Assembly (NCBI GenBank): GCA_017456495.1 | Contig: JAFTJI010000096.1 | Coordinates: 1-37,250, forward strand | Origin: Lentisphaeria bacterium | GTDB lineage: Bacteria > Verrucomicrobiota > Lentisphaeria > Victivallales > UBA1829 | DNA length: 37,250 nucleotides | Direction: 5' to 3' | Shown: positions 16,628 to 25,082 of the stretch, in pieces | Numbering within the stretch: the stretch's first letter is position 1 | How the letters are laid out: every line of letters starts with the position of its first letter | Position numbers and translations under genes: made by a program | The notes under the pieces: model-generated | Databases searched by the model: none | What the model saw: only the letters and a program-made list of their open reading frames with translations | Told to the model about the DNA's origin: nothing

Positions 16628-17134
16628 ATGGAAATCATCAAAGATCAGGCAACGATGGAAGCCCGAATCAGAGAGTTGGGTGCGGAGATCACAGCAATAT
16701 ACAAAGATCAGCCTTTGACAATGCTCGTTGTCATGAACGGCGGACTCTTCTTCGGTGCGAAACTTGCCGAAGCAATCGCAGTGGAAGACTTTTTTATTGA
16801 CTCCATCAGTGCATCCAGCTACAAACATCACTCCAGCACAGGAAATGTGGAACTCCGCTCCTTTATGAAACTGGAAGTCAAAGGAAGACATCTCCTGATC
16901 CTTGATGAAGTGTTAGACACCGGAAGAACCCTGAAGAAAATCAAAGAAAAACTTCTTGATCAGGGTGCTTTGAGCGTTAAAACCGTGGTTCTTGTTGAAA
17001 AAACGATTCCCCGTCCGGAAGGCATCGACCATGCCGACTGGTCAGGTTTCCAGATGGAAGACCGCTATCTCATCGGATGCGGAATGGACTCCGATGAAAA
17101 ATATCGGAATCTCCCCTATATTGCTGTATTATAA
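16628..17134 (+). CDS. hpt: Hypoxanthine phosphoribosyltransferase
   Basis: 168 residues from ATG 16628, preceded by a CCGGAGA ribosome site. It is a purine salvage enzyme that converts hypoxanthine or guanine plus PRPP to the nucleotide. Seen in sequence: the VVMNGGLFFGAKL loop, the flexible-loop region DSISASSYKHHSSTGNV, and the PRPP-binding motif HLLILDEVLDTGRTL. The acidic pair is Asp-Glu rather than the usual Glu/Asp-Asp, a conservative difference. The C-terminus carries ADWSGFQMEDRYLIGCGMDSDEKYRNLPYI, as in HPRTs. It lies 14 nt after ychF and 16 nt before the next gene. An open frame extends upstream into ychF in another frame, but this is a shadow. Confidence 0.93.
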   Translation: MEIIKDQATMEARIRELGAEITAIYKDQPLTMLVVMNGGLFFGAKLAEAIAVEDFFIDSISASSYKHHSSTGNVELRSFMKLEVKGRHLLILDEVLDTGRTLKKIKEKLLDQGALSVKTVVLVEKTIPRPEGIDHADWSGFQMEDRYLIGCGMDSDEKYRNLPYIAVL

Positions 17135-17150
17135 AGGAAAGGTGACAAAA

Positions 17151-17963
17151 ATGAAGACATTACTTACCGCAATTCTCGCAGGAACAGCCGCCTTTGTTAT
17201 GGCTGCAGAAAATGTGATCGCTCCCGCTCAGCCGGCAGATTTGAAAAAAATCAACGGTACCGGTACTCTGACCGTCAACAGCGAACAAATTTTTGAATTG
17301 AATGGTGTTGCAAATTTTCTCAGCACAAAAGTTCTGACGATCGACCCGAAGAAAACCTATAAACTTTCCGGTGAGTTCAGGGCAAAAGACGGAACCAAGC
17401 CCGCAAAGCTTTACTTCGGGTTCGCTCCGCTGAACGCCAGAAAAACATGGGTCGTTTCCGAACAGATCCAGGGAATGAAAGGAACAGAAACAGTTCTGAC
17501 CGCAGATGCAAAACCCGGTGACACCGTTCTGAAAATCAAAGATGGTTCCAAGTGGAAATATAACAGCGGACTCGTCGCATTCAACGCAAAAGCTGATATG
17601 TCTGATATTCCCAACGCAAATCTTTCTCCCGCATTTAATGCTGTTGTTAAAGATGGAGACGGTTACATCGTCAAACTTGTGAAACCTCTGAAAAAAGGTT
17701 ACGCCAAAGGAACCATGATCCGTCAGCACCGTTCTGCCGGGACTTACCAATACGCAGCCGCTGCTTCCGCACCACTCTCCCACGAATGGAAAACGTTCTC
17801 TGCAGTTATCAGCGGTGAAGCTCCCAGAGAGACTGCGATCACCAATAAGAAATGGTGGTACACGACCCGGAACATCAGAATTCTGATTCTTGGCAATTAT
17901 GCCGGTAACAAAGGTTCCGTCATGCAGTTCAAGAACATTAAGCTGGAAGAACTTACACGGTAA
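17151..17963 (+). CDS. Secreted 270-residue protein, paralogue of the gene at 7526
   Basis: ATG 17151 follows AAAGGAAAGG (17133-17142) closely. The signal peptide is MKTLLTAILAGTAAFVMAAEN, cut near AA-EN. The mature part is beta-rich and unassigned. It matches the protein at 7526 in length (both 270 residues) and in its IDPKKTYKLSG strand, the GDTVLKIKDGSKWKYNSG and VAFNAKADMSDIPNANL segments, KGTMIRQHRSAG, and the terminal strand. Like the other copy it is followed at once by a terminator hairpin and then by a large glycoside hydrolase gene. A carbohydrate-binding or accessory role is inferred from that repeated context. Why it follows hpt is unclear; it may simply be read by the same transcript. 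Confidence 0.8.
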   Translation: MKTLLTAILAGTAAFVMAAENVIAPAQPADLKKINGTGTLTVNSEQIFELNGVANFLSTKVLTIDPKKTYKLSGEFRAKDGTKPAKLYFGFAPLNARKTWVVSEQIQGMKGTETVLTADAKPGDTVLKIKDGSKWKYNSGLVAFNAKADMSDIPNANLSPAFNAVVKDGDGYIVKLVKPLKKGYAKGTMIRQHRSAGTYQYAAAASAPLSHEWKTFSAVISGEAPRETAITNKKWWYTTRNIRILILGNYAGNKGSVMQFKNIKLEELTR

Positions 17964-17977
17964 TAAAAATTCAATAC

Positions 17978-18015
17978 AAAACAGCCGTTCAAGCTTCGGG
18001 ACGGCTGTTTTTTTT
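17978..18015 (+). terminator. Strong hairpin/terminator between the 270-residue gene and the GH9 gene
   Basis: AAAACAGCCGT (17978-17988) pairs perfectly with ACGGCTGTTTT (18001-18011) around a 12-nt loop, and the T run continues to 18015. The GH9 start codon is 21 nt later. Confidence 0.87.
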
Positions 18016-18035
18016 ATAGAGAAAGGTTTGATATC

Positions 18036-20915
18036 ATGACCAGAAACAGTATATTTTTTCTTGCAGCAATGACTCCAACTGTACTGTCAGCACAAATGAT
18101 TTCCTCCGATTCAGAACGGATCCTCGCCAGCGAAAAAATCCCTTTTGCAACGATTCAGGCAAAAAACTGGATAACCAGATTTCCGAAAATCATCAAGGCA
18201 AGTTCTGATTCAAAAAAACAGATCACCACACTGCATTTCAAACTGGATCACGGAAAAGTTATCCGGGATAATTTTCCTTATGTTTACGGGGAAAATCCGG
18301 CAATCAGCACCGTCAAGCTTGACTTAAACCTCCCGCCGGAAAAGTATGTCCAGTACAATCAGCTCAGCTGCTGGGTCTACCCTGATGTTCCGGACAGAGC
18401 CTCTCTCTGGATCGAGATGGGCGGTTCCGGGATCTGGACTCAGGCGTGCCGTCCCATGCGCCCACGCCAGTGGAACAAGATCACCGTCACATGGAGCAAC
18501 CACAAAGATCCGGCAAAAATGCGGAAAATCAAATCTTTTGTGATCTCCAAACAGATGACGGGACGTCTTCCCGGCGATCCCGAATGGGCAAATTATTACT
18601 TCAAGGATTTCACTTTGGAACGGGTCGTTCCCGGAACGGAAGACGGCTGGCACGCTTCTGAAGAAAAAATCATCGTTCCCCAGACAGGTTTTTCTCCGGC
18701 TTATGCAAAATGGGCGGTTCTTTCAAGCAAGCACAAAGCTTCTGATTTTGAACTCATTGATGCGAAAACAGGAAAAACTGTCTACAAAAGAAAACTCTCA
18801 ACAGAAAAATATCCCACCGGTGAATTCAAAATTGCTCATTTCAGCCGTTTCATGACCGAAGGAACCTACCGGGTCAAAAGCGGCAATCTGCTTTCCGTTC
18901 CTTTTGAGATCTCTTTCAAGCACTTGAATGATCTGACCGCAAAAAATGCAAATTTCCTGTTCAGTATGCGCAGCGGAATGAAAACTCCGGCACACCCGGC
19001 TTGTTTTCTGGAACCTGTTCTCCGCTCCGATAACAAACAGCCTGTCGACATCTCCGGCGGCTGGTTCGATGCTTCCGACTTGCGCGGTTATCACTCCATG
19101 GCGATCAAAACCATCATGCGGCCTCTTGCGGTTGCCTGTAACTTCAATGTTCCGGCAGCGTATAACGAGCTTCTCTGGGGCACAAAGTTCATGACAAAAC
19201 TTTATGATCCGAAAAGCGGTTTACCCTTTACGGTTCACTCTCTTTATCCGCTGAACAATCCAGATAAAAAACTTCAGGCGGTTTTCCGGGGCGGTCACTT
19301 CATCAAAGTCAACAACTTCTGGACAGACAACATTCCGAACTCCGGCGATGAGCGTGTGGTTCACGTTGCCCAGGGAACTTACATCTGTCATCCGGACGTG
19401 CAGGACAGCCATTGGGGCATGACAGCCGCAGGAGCCTATTTCTATCTTGCAGCAAAAGATACCGATAAAGCTCTGGCAAAAAAAGTGCTGGCTCAGGCGA
19501 AAAAACATTTTGACATGATGTGCGATGCCAATGCGGCAGAGCTGAAAAAAATGGGCATCGGACCTTATGCCCCCCATACGACACTTGCGATCGGAATGCG
19601 GTTGGAAAATGCGGTTCTCTTCTGGAAAGCCACCGGAGGAACTTACTACAGAGAAATGGCGTTTGAACTTGCAGATGAACTCCTGAAGCGTCAGCAGAGA
19701 ATGCTTTTCAAAAACGAACACGGTTATCTTTGCGGACTTTTCTGTGAAAACGCAAGAAAAGATACGGCGCATCTCTCCCGTGACAATATGGGAATTTATG
19801 CGCTGACTCTTCTGGCAAAAGAGATTCCCGGAACAGAACGCGCGTTCCGGATCCATGCCGCTTTGCGGATCTTTGCTGATTTCCATTTGAAAAACCATTA
19901 TACGCAGGCGTTGCCCTATACGACCCCCTTTGCAGACTTCCGGGAAAAACCGCGTAAGAACTGGTTCTCAGTGAAAATCGGAACCTCTCTTGACGGCAAG
20001 CGGAACCTTTACGGGGAGCTGAACAACTACTTCCTTTCCGGGATCAACGGCACGATTGCACTGCAAACACAGGCTCTTGCCGCCTATTTCAACGATATCT
20101 ATCTTCAGAATCTGGCGGCATCCTACCTGACGTTCCACACCGGACACAACCCCAGCGGGCGTTCCTTTATCGCGGAAGTCGGCACAAATTACCGACGGGA
20201 TATCATGTCATCCTTCCTGGGCTGGATCCCCGGCATGATGAGCAACCCCGACATGCGGAACTGTAAAGGGATCCCCACCCTGCCCTACAACAGACACCAC
20301 GGTGCGAATGAGATTTATACTCAGACACAGGCTGGTTACGCGGCAGCATCAGCGATCCTGAATGCTCCGGCAAAGCTGACTTTCAATCTGAAAAATGTTC
20401 CTGCCGGTATGAAACTTTTCTACGGATCGCAAATTGATGATGTTGGTAAGCTGAAGACAATTCCGGTCAAAGAAGGAAAAAATATTCTGGAACTCCCCGG
20501 CGGGATCAAATATATCTTTGCATTCTCCACAAAAGAAACTCTGAAACAAAAACCGGAAGTGCTTTTTATAGAAAATGTGATCAGCGGAGAGGTGCGGAAC
20601 ACCGATATTGATTTCCGGAACTACAAAAGGATCCTCAGAGTTTTCTGTCCGAAAGAAGTGAAACAGGGAGAAACGGCGACCATCCGTGTTGCTGTTATGA
20701 ATTTCGGAACAGCACCGGCAAAGATCAAACTGTCAGCCCGCGGTGAAAATCTGAAACTGGAACAAAAGAGTGTTGAAAAAACAGTTCAAGCCAAAAAGGG
20801 AACATTTTTTAAGTTCCGTGGCAAACCGGTCAAAAAGAATGAACCGTTTGTCTTCATGGTCTATCCGGCAGGCGAACCGGAAAAAGTTACATCGGTCTCC
20901 GGTGTTTCTCTTTAA
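18036..20915 (+). CDS. Secreted multidomain glycoside hydrolase family 9 enzyme
   Basis: 959 residues, ATG 18036 with GAAAGG (18021-18026) upstream. The signal peptide runs to about LSA-Q. Residues ~20-205 are a beta-sandwich-like N-terminal region that may bind carbohydrate (inference). Residues ~210-300 resemble the Ig-like CelD_N domain that precedes GH9 in many cellulases. Residues ~310-780 are the GH9 (alpha/alpha)6 barrel: GGWFDASDLRGYHSM contains the two catalytic aspartates D345 and D348 (family form DAGD), HTGHNPSGRSFIAEVG matches the late barrel, and ANEIYTQTQAGYAAASAIL supplies the acid E759 (family form NE-x-x-x-x-x-N/QAG). The remaining ~180 residues look like further beta domains. 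GH9 enzymes are mostly endo-beta-1,4-glucanases, but other beta-glucan activities occur. No own promoter is seen; a terminator lies just upstream. Confidence 0.85.
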   Translation: MTRNSIFFLAAMTPTVLSAQMISSDSERILASEKIPFATIQAKNWITRFPKIIKASSDSKKQITTLHFKLDHGKVIRDNFPYVYGENPAISTVKLDLNLPPEKYVQYNQLSCWVYPDVPDRASLWIEMGGSGIWTQACRPMRPRQWNKITVTWSNHKDPAKMRKIKSFVISKQMTGRLPGDPEWANYYFKDFTLERVVPGTEDGWHASEEKIIVPQTGFSPAYAKWAVLSSKHKASDFELIDAKTGKTVYKRKLSTEKYPTGEFKIAHFSRFMTEGTYRVKSGNLLSVPFEISFKHLNDLTAKNANFLFSMRSGMKTPAHPACFLEPVLRSDNKQPVDISGGWFDASDLRGYHSMAIKTIMRPLAVACNFNVPAAYNELLWGTKFMTKLYDPKSGLPFTVHSLYPLNNPDKKLQAVFRGGHFIKVNNFWTDNIPNSGDERVVHVAQGTYICHPDVQDSHWGMTAAGAYFYLAAKDTDKALAKKVLAQAKKHFDMMCDANAAELKKMGIGPYAPHTTLAIGMRLENAVLFWKATGGTYYREMAFELADELLKRQQRMLFKNEHGYLCGLFCENARKDTAHLSRDNMGIYALTLLAKEIPGTERAFRIHAALRIFADFHLKNHYTQALPYTTPFADFREKPRKNWFSVKIGTSLDGKRNLYGELNNYFLSGINGTIALQTQALAAYFNDIYLQNLAASYLTFHTGHNPSGRSFIAEVGTNYRRDIMSSFLGWIPGMMSNPDMRNCKGIPTLPYNRHHGANEIYTQTQAGYAAASAILNAPAKLTFNLKNVPAGMKLFYGSQIDDVGKLKTIPVKEGKNILELPGGIKYIFAFSTKETLKQKPEVLFIENVISGEVRNTDIDFRNYKRILRVFCPKEVKQGETATIRVAVMNFGTAPAKIKLSARGENLKLEQKSVEKTVQAKKGTFFKFRGKPVKKNEPFVFMVYPAGEPEKVTSVSGVSL

Positions 20916-20933
20916 GTTTTAACGGTTCATATT

Positions 20934-20984
20934 TCCCGGAATCGGAACTTTTTCAAAAAAAGCTCCAGTTCCGGGATTTTTTTT
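20934..20984 (+). terminator. Terminator after the GH9 gene
   Basis: TCCCGGAA (20934-20941) pairs with TTCCGGGA (20969-20976) at the base of a hairpin with an imperfect inner stem, followed by eight T. Confidence 0.75.
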
Positions 20985-21005
20985 CAAAAAAAACAAAGAT
21001 ACAGA

Positions 21006-21033
21006 TTGAAATTCCGGTTCCGGCATGTATATT
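21006..21033 (+). promoter_or_regulatory. Promoter for the cdaA-cdaR operon
   Basis: TTGAAA (21006-21011), a 16-nt spacer, and TATATT (21028-21033) directly preceded by TG. Transcription would start near 21040, about 50 nt before the GTG start. Confidence 0.7.
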
Positions 21034-21089
21034 TTAAGGTCTATTGGTTTACCGGCTGAAAAATGGGCTGATTATATAAGGAGCGGACT

Positions 21090-21917
21090 GTGTCTCAGGA
21101 TGTTGTAAAAACATTGGAAGAAATATATAATATCGGAAGATATTTTCTCGATTTCGGGTTGATCTTTCTGATGGTATATTATGTTCTTTACTTTCTGCGG
21201 GGGACCCGCGGAGCCAGTGTTCTTGCCGGTTTGATCATTGCGTTGATCGTGTTGACGATTCTGACAAAGCTCCTTCAGTTTGACGTGTTGAACTGGCTCA
21301 TGATGAATTTCTGGACGATTCTTGCGGTAGCAGTGATCGTTATTTTCCAGCCTGAACTCCGGCGTGCGTTTGCCCAGCTCGGCAGCCGTTATTTTTCCCA
21401 GCAGTCGGATACCCGCCAGCATACGATTCTGGAAACTGTCTCAGCAGTTACCCAGTTGTCGAAAAGCAAGACAGGAGCCTTGATCGTCTTTGAACGTCAA
21501 ATTGGGTTGGCAAGTATCAAGAACTCAGCGATCCAGATCGAAGCACAGGTAAATGAATCTCTTTTGCGTACGATATTCTTCCCGAACACACCGCTTCACG
21601 ATGGAGCTTTGATCATCAATGGAGATAAGATTGAAGCAGGGCATGCGATTCTTCCCCTGAGCCAGCAGCCGGAACTTGCAGCGTTGAATGTCGGAACCCG
21701 CCACCGCGCAGCTGTCGGTGTTACAGAAGAAACCGATGCGATCGCGGTCATTGTTTCCGAAGAAACCGGCATGATCAGTCTCGCGATGAAAGGGACATTG
21801 CAAAGGAACATCACCCCGCTTGAACTGAATGATATTCTTTCGAAACAACTGTTGAATACAGGGAAAAAGACTAAGGCCCCCTCCCCGATAAAGGAGCAGA
21901 ACGATGCCGAAGAATGA
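21090..21917 (+). CDS. cdaA: Diadenylate cyclase CdaA (membrane-bound)
   Basis: 275 residues. Start GTG 21090 with AAGGAG at 21078-21083, 6 nt upstream. Three N-terminal membrane segments (about residues 20-37, 42-60 and 68-86) are followed by a DAC domain that makes cyclic di-AMP from two ATP. The diagnostic motifs are DGA at 171-173 (within PLHDGALII) and RHR at 204-206 (within GTRHRAAVG), together with FFPNTPLHDG and the SEETG turn. Length and layout are those of CdaA/DacA. The next gene, encoding a YbbR-domain protein, overlaps by 14 nt, the usual partner arrangement in which CdaR modulates CdaA. The third member of the classical cluster, glmM, is not adjacent here. Confidence 0.97.
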   Translation: MSQDVVKTLEEIYNIGRYFLDFGLIFLMVYYVLYFLRGTRGASVLAGLIIALIVLTILTKLLQFDVLNWLMMNFWTILAVAVIVIFQPELRRAFAQLGSRYFSQQSDTRQHTILETVSAVTQLSKSKTGALIVFERQIGLASIKNSAIQIEAQVNESLLRTIFFPNTPLHDGALIINGDKIEAGHAILPLSQQPELAALNVGTRHRAAVGVTEETDAIAVIVSEETGMISLAMKGTLQRNITPLELNDILSKQLLNTGKKTKAPSPIKEQNDAEE

Positions 21918-22884
21918 AAGAATGCGTTCACTGCTGACATTTTTGTACAATATTGTCAGAAAAGATTTTTCAAGAAAGTTGATTGCATTGGTTTTAACGG
22001 CAATCATCTATGTAGCTGTGCTGGATCGTCTCAGTGTCAGTCATGATATTCCCGGCATTGATATTCCAATCAATCCGCCTTCCGGTTTTGTTGTCATGCA
22101 GGCGGGAACCCCCTCTGTCCGGCTCACAGTGACAGGAAGTCAAAGCCGTTTGAAGAGATTGAAACCGGAAGATTTCAGGATAACGGACATTGAGATCAAA
22201 CCGGAAAAATATGTTGAGGGGAAACCGTACGTTCTCCAGCTTTCGCCTTCGAATTTTCATGCTCCGCTGGGCGTTACAGTGGTTTCAGTTTCCCCGGAAT
22301 CATTGCGGATTGATATAGACAAACTGGAAACGCTGCGGCTTCCGGTCAAAGCCTCATTTGATCCGAACCACCCTTTGCCGACCGGCTACAAGGTTGAAGA
22401 ATGTTCTTTTAATCCTTCGGAAGTATTTGTCACGGCACCCTCAATGTTCCTGAGGGGCAAAAACGCAATCAAAGAAGTTATAACATATCCGATCGGTCTC
22501 AGCAATATGACTGGTTCCTTTGATATTGACCAAAAGATTCTGTCGCCCCGCCCCGGCATTAAAATCTCTCCGGAAACTGTCAGCGGCCGCGTGCATATTA
22601 TCCGGAAATTCGGAGAAAAAACCTACAAGGATCTCAAGATCCGCATCATGCAAAATCCCGGTCAAACCGCAAAATTGGCAGACATCAGCCATGCCGCGGT
22701 CAAACTTTCTGCCTCTGGCGAAATTCTGAACGAACTTACAAGTGATGACATCCATGTTTATGTATTTGCCGGAGATCTCCCTCCGAACGGTTCCGGCATG
22801 TTAAAGCTCAATTGTACAGTTAACGGCAAGGATGTAACTATTTTGAGCATAACCCCGGAAAGAGTAAAGGTAATTTCCCAATGA
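21904..22884 (+). CDS. cdaR: YbbR-domain protein CdaR, probable CdaA regulator
   Basis: 326 residues, ATG 21904 with AAGGAG at 21892-21897, overlapping the cdaA end by 14 nt. One N-terminal membrane anchor (KLIALVLTAIIYVAVLD) is followed by extracytoplasmic repeats of the YbbR type: DIPIN-PPSGFVV, PSVRLTVTGSQSRLKRL, then LRLPVKASFDPNHPLPTGYKVEECSFNPSEVFVTAP with its V-x-G/A-P end. Three to four such repeats fit the length. YbbR proteins partner with CdaA in Gram-positive bacteria; the same coupling here is inferred from gene order. The stop overlaps the next start by 4 nt. Confidence 0.9.
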   Translation: MPKNERMRSLLTFLYNIVRKDFSRKLIALVLTAIIYVAVLDRLSVSHDIPGIDIPINPPSGFVVMQAGTPSVRLTVTGSQSRLKRLKPEDFRITDIEIKPEKYVEGKPYVLQLSPSNFHAPLGVTVVSVSPESLRIDIDKLETLRLPVKASFDPNHPLPTGYKVEECSFNPSEVFVTAPSMFLRGKNAIKEVITYPIGLSNMTGSFDIDQKILSPRPGIKISPETVSGRVHIIRKFGEKTYKDLKIRIMQNPGQTAKLADISHAAVKLSASGEILNELTSDDIHVYVFAGDLPPNGSGMLKLNCTVNGKDVTILSITPERVKVISQ

Positions 22885-23576
22885 TAAAACGCGCAGTATT
22901 TCTGTTATTTTTAGTTCCGGTCATTTTCTTCTCCGGCTGTTCCAAGCAGCCGCAAGAGGAGATGAGTACGGTTCGTCCGAACTTGATTCTGAATATTTTC
23001 AAGCTGATCAAGCAAGGCAAACATGATGAGGCAATTGTTCAAGTGCAGAAATTGAGGGAACTTGATCCCACCAATTCCCTGCTGCCTGTTTTAGAAGATG
23101 CAGAAAAAAACAATCGGGACATAAGAAAAATCAATATGATTTTGCGAAGTAAGAAAGGAAATACAGAGATCATTCCTCTTCTGAAAAGCATTGACAAGCG
23201 AAGCGGTTTCAAAGATAAAACTTACCAGAAAACAACCGAAAAGCTTCATGATATGCTTCGTATGCAAGCCCTTATTGAAACGATCATTTCCCCCAGCCCG
23301 AAATTTGACAATCATAAGACATTCCATCCGGCATCGAAGGTGCTGAAAGATTCTATTGACGAGTTTGATCGTCTTGCCCGAAGATGGAATGCCCCATCTT
23401 CACTGAGAAAAAAAGTGCAACTCAGACGAAAAAATATTTCAAGGTTACAGAAAGAAGAACAGTTGCGTGCTGTTCAATCTCTCGGATTACTTGCTCCGGG
23501 TTTGGAAAGCTCCAGCTATCAAACGATGATGGCTCTGAGCCTCTATGCGGAAGAAAACGGAACAAAAAAGAAGTAA
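22881..23576 (+). CDS. Predicted lipoprotein, TPR-like helical protein of unknown function
   Basis: 231 residues; ATG 22881 overlaps the cdaR stop (ATGA). The N-terminus is a lipoprotein signal peptide with lipobox FFSGC (Cys about residue 20). The segment LIKQGKHDEAIVQVQKLRELDPTNSLLPVLEDAEK reads like a TPR unit, and the rest is predicted to be basic and helical. I recognise no family. The overlap with cdaR and the spacing before the foldase gene at 23644 suggest an envelope-related role at the outer face of a membrane. Confidence 0.75.
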   Translation: MIKRAVFLLFLVPVIFFSGCSKQPQEEMSTVRPNLILNIFKLIKQGKHDEAIVQVQKLRELDPTNSLLPVLEDAEKNNRDIRKINMILRSKKGNTEIIPLLKSIDKRSGFKDKTYQKTTEKLHDMLRMQALIETIISPSPKFDNHKTFHPASKVLKDSIDEFDRLARRWNAPSSLRKKVQLRRKNISRLQKEEQLRAVQSLGLLAPGLESSSYQTMMALSLYAEENGTKKK

Positions 23577-23643
23577 TACTTGTCAGAAACAAAAGAGTTT
23601 TAATCAGAAAATAAACAAGAAAACCAACAAGAAAGGTAAAAAA

Positions 23644-24690
23644 ATGAAAGTTACCAAAACAATGCTTGCGCTTCTCGCGCTCCCGATGGTCGCTATCGCA
23701 ACAGCCCAGAATGCACCTGTTCCCACAATGGCACCCGGTGCAAAACAGATTCAAGCCGCTCCGAAAACGATTGCAGAAGCCTTAAAATTTCTTCCTGAAA
23801 CAGTCATGATTGTCAATGGAAAGAAAGTTACAAAAACAGATGTTATCAACGATTTGAAAAAAATTGTTCCGGAACAGATTGTCGGTATGCTTCCTCCGGC
23901 ACAGCTGAAAACCATGGTTATGAACGTTCTTGATTTGCGAATCATGATTGCTCTCGCAGAAAAAGACGGTTTTAAACCCAATGCGGCTGCGGTCAAAGCA
24001 AAACTTCAGGCTGAACTCGCAAAACTTACTCCGGATCAGAAAAAAATGCTCGAAGCCAGAGTAAAAGCTGCAAAAAAGACGATTCCGCAGTTCATTGATG
24101 AAATTGCAAAAAATCCGGAGGCTCAGAAAGAGTACGCGATTGAAAACTGGATTGCAGCAAAAATCATGCCTTCTATCAAGATTACTGATGAAGATGTACT
24201 GAAATTCTACAATGCCAACAAAGCACGTTTTGTTACCCCTGAAGCAATTGAAGCCTCTCACATTCTGATTCAGCCGGAAAAACCCGGAGACAAAGCTTCC
24301 GAAGCAAAAGCAGAAGCAAAAGCAAAAGCGATCCTGGCTCAGCTCAAACAGGGAGCTGATTTCGGATTGCTCGCACAGACTGAATCTGCCTGTCCCTCCG
24401 GCAAAAGATCCAAAGGAGCTCTTGGCAAAATGAGCAAAGAAAATATTGACAAAGATTTCTGGAATGCAGCATTTGCCCTGAAGAAAGGGGAAATTTCCGG
24501 AGTTGTCAAAACCCAGTTCGGCTATCACATTATTCGTCTGGACAACAAAACGGTCGCAACTCCGATCAAATTTGATGAACTGAAGAACGACATCATCGAA
24601 CATTTGAAGGGTATGGCTGTCAACCAAAAAGTGAAAGCTGCGGTTGATGCAGCCAAGAAAAGCGGTTTCGTAAAAATCAGCAAATTCTGA
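23644..24690 (+). CDS. Secreted parvulin-type (PpiC/SurA-like) peptidyl-prolyl isomerase
   Basis: 348 residues from ATG 23644; an in-frame upstream extension has no ribosome site. The signal peptide ends near ATA-Q. Residues ~50-190 form a Lys/Ala-rich SurA_N-like helical chaperone region (IVNGKKVTKTDVINDL, then the ITDEDVLKFYNANKARFVTPE linker). Residues ~204-300 are the parvulin domain: ASHILI, ADFGLLAQTESACPSGKRSKGALG, FWNAAFALKKGEISGVVKTQFGYHIIRLD. The protein probably helps fold exported proteins, fitting a genome rich in secreted enzymes. It follows the c-di-AMP genes and is closed by a terminator at 24713. Confidence 0.92.
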   Translation: MKVTKTMLALLALPMVAIATAQNAPVPTMAPGAKQIQAAPKTIAEALKFLPETVMIVNGKKVTKTDVINDLKKIVPEQIVGMLPPAQLKTMVMNVLDLRIMIALAEKDGFKPNAAAVKAKLQAELAKLTPDQKKMLEARVKAAKKTIPQFIDEIAKNPEAQKEYAIENWIAAKIMPSIKITDEDVLKFYNANKARFVTPEAIEASHILIQPEKPGDKASEAKAEAKAKAILAQLKQGADFGLLAQTESACPSGKRSKGALGKMSKENIDKDFWNAAFALKKGEISGVVKTQFGYHIIRLDNKTVATPIKFDELKNDIIEHLKGMAVNQKVKAAVDAAKKSGFVKISKF

Positions 24691-24712
24691 TTTATTGAAA
24701 CACTTTTTCATA

Positions 24713-24741
24713 AAAGGCCGTCTCCGGACGGTCTTTTTTTT
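24713..24741 (+). terminator. Intrinsic terminator after the parvulin gene
   Basis: AAAGGCCGTC (24713-24722) and GACGGTCTTT (24727-24736) pair with one wobble around the tetraloop TCCG; the T run continues to 24741. Confidence 0.9.
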
Positions 24742-24783
24742 GTTTTTTTTCTGTTTTTCTTCTGAATTTTTTCCATCTACGGG

Positions 24784-24811
24784 TTGAAAAACAGGAAAAG
24801 GGGTGTATATT
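24784..24811 (+). promoter_or_regulatory. Promoter for the rpmH-rnpA-yidD-yidC cluster
   Basis: TTGAAA (24784-24789), a 16-nt spacer, and TATATT (24806-24811) preceded by TG. Transcription would start near 24818. Confidence 0.7.
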
Positions 24812-24840
24812 TATGGGTCAGAATTTTAATTGTAACAGAA

Positions 24841-24892
24841 AGGCGTAAGATTCGCCTGCTGATGAAGGCAGTTGCCGGGATTCGGCCGGACT
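24841..24892 (+). promoter_or_regulatory. Structured leader upstream of rpmH
   Basis: The ~110-nt leader contains AGGCG (24841-24845)/CGCCT (24853-24857) and a second stem CAGT-tg-CCGG paired with CCGGACTG to about 24892. It could be a regulatory leader for L34 or simply RNA structure; it matches no named family I can recall. Confidence 0.35.
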
Positions 24893-24926
24893 GACCGGAG
24901 ATCAGATACAGAGAAAGGTTTAAAAA

Positions 24927-25061
24927 ATGAAGAGAACGTATCAGCCCTCCAAGATCAAACGTCTCCGCACCTGCGGATTCAGAAAAAGAATGAAAACCGC
25001 TGGCGGTCGTCTGGTTCTGAAGCGTCGCCGTGCAAAAGGCCGTAAGCGCCTCGCTCTCTGA
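24927..25061 (+). CDS. rpmH: Ribosomal protein bL34
   Basis: 44 residues, ATG 24927 with GAGAAAGG just upstream. It opens [22 protein letters not shown] and is very rich in Lys/Arg, ending KGRKRLAL; this is the standard bL34 length and pattern. It is a large-subunit protein. It is followed 21 nt later by rnpA, the conserved bacterial order. Confidence 0.98.
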   Translation: MKRTYQPSKIKRLRTCGFRKRMKTAGGRLVLKRRRAKGRKRLAL

Positions 25062-25082
25062 GCATAGAAAGCCGGAAGAGCT

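Noticed and set aside
24690..24926. Replication origin next to rpmH
   Set aside because: No dnaA gene and no cluster of TTATCCACA-like boxes could be seen in the gap.
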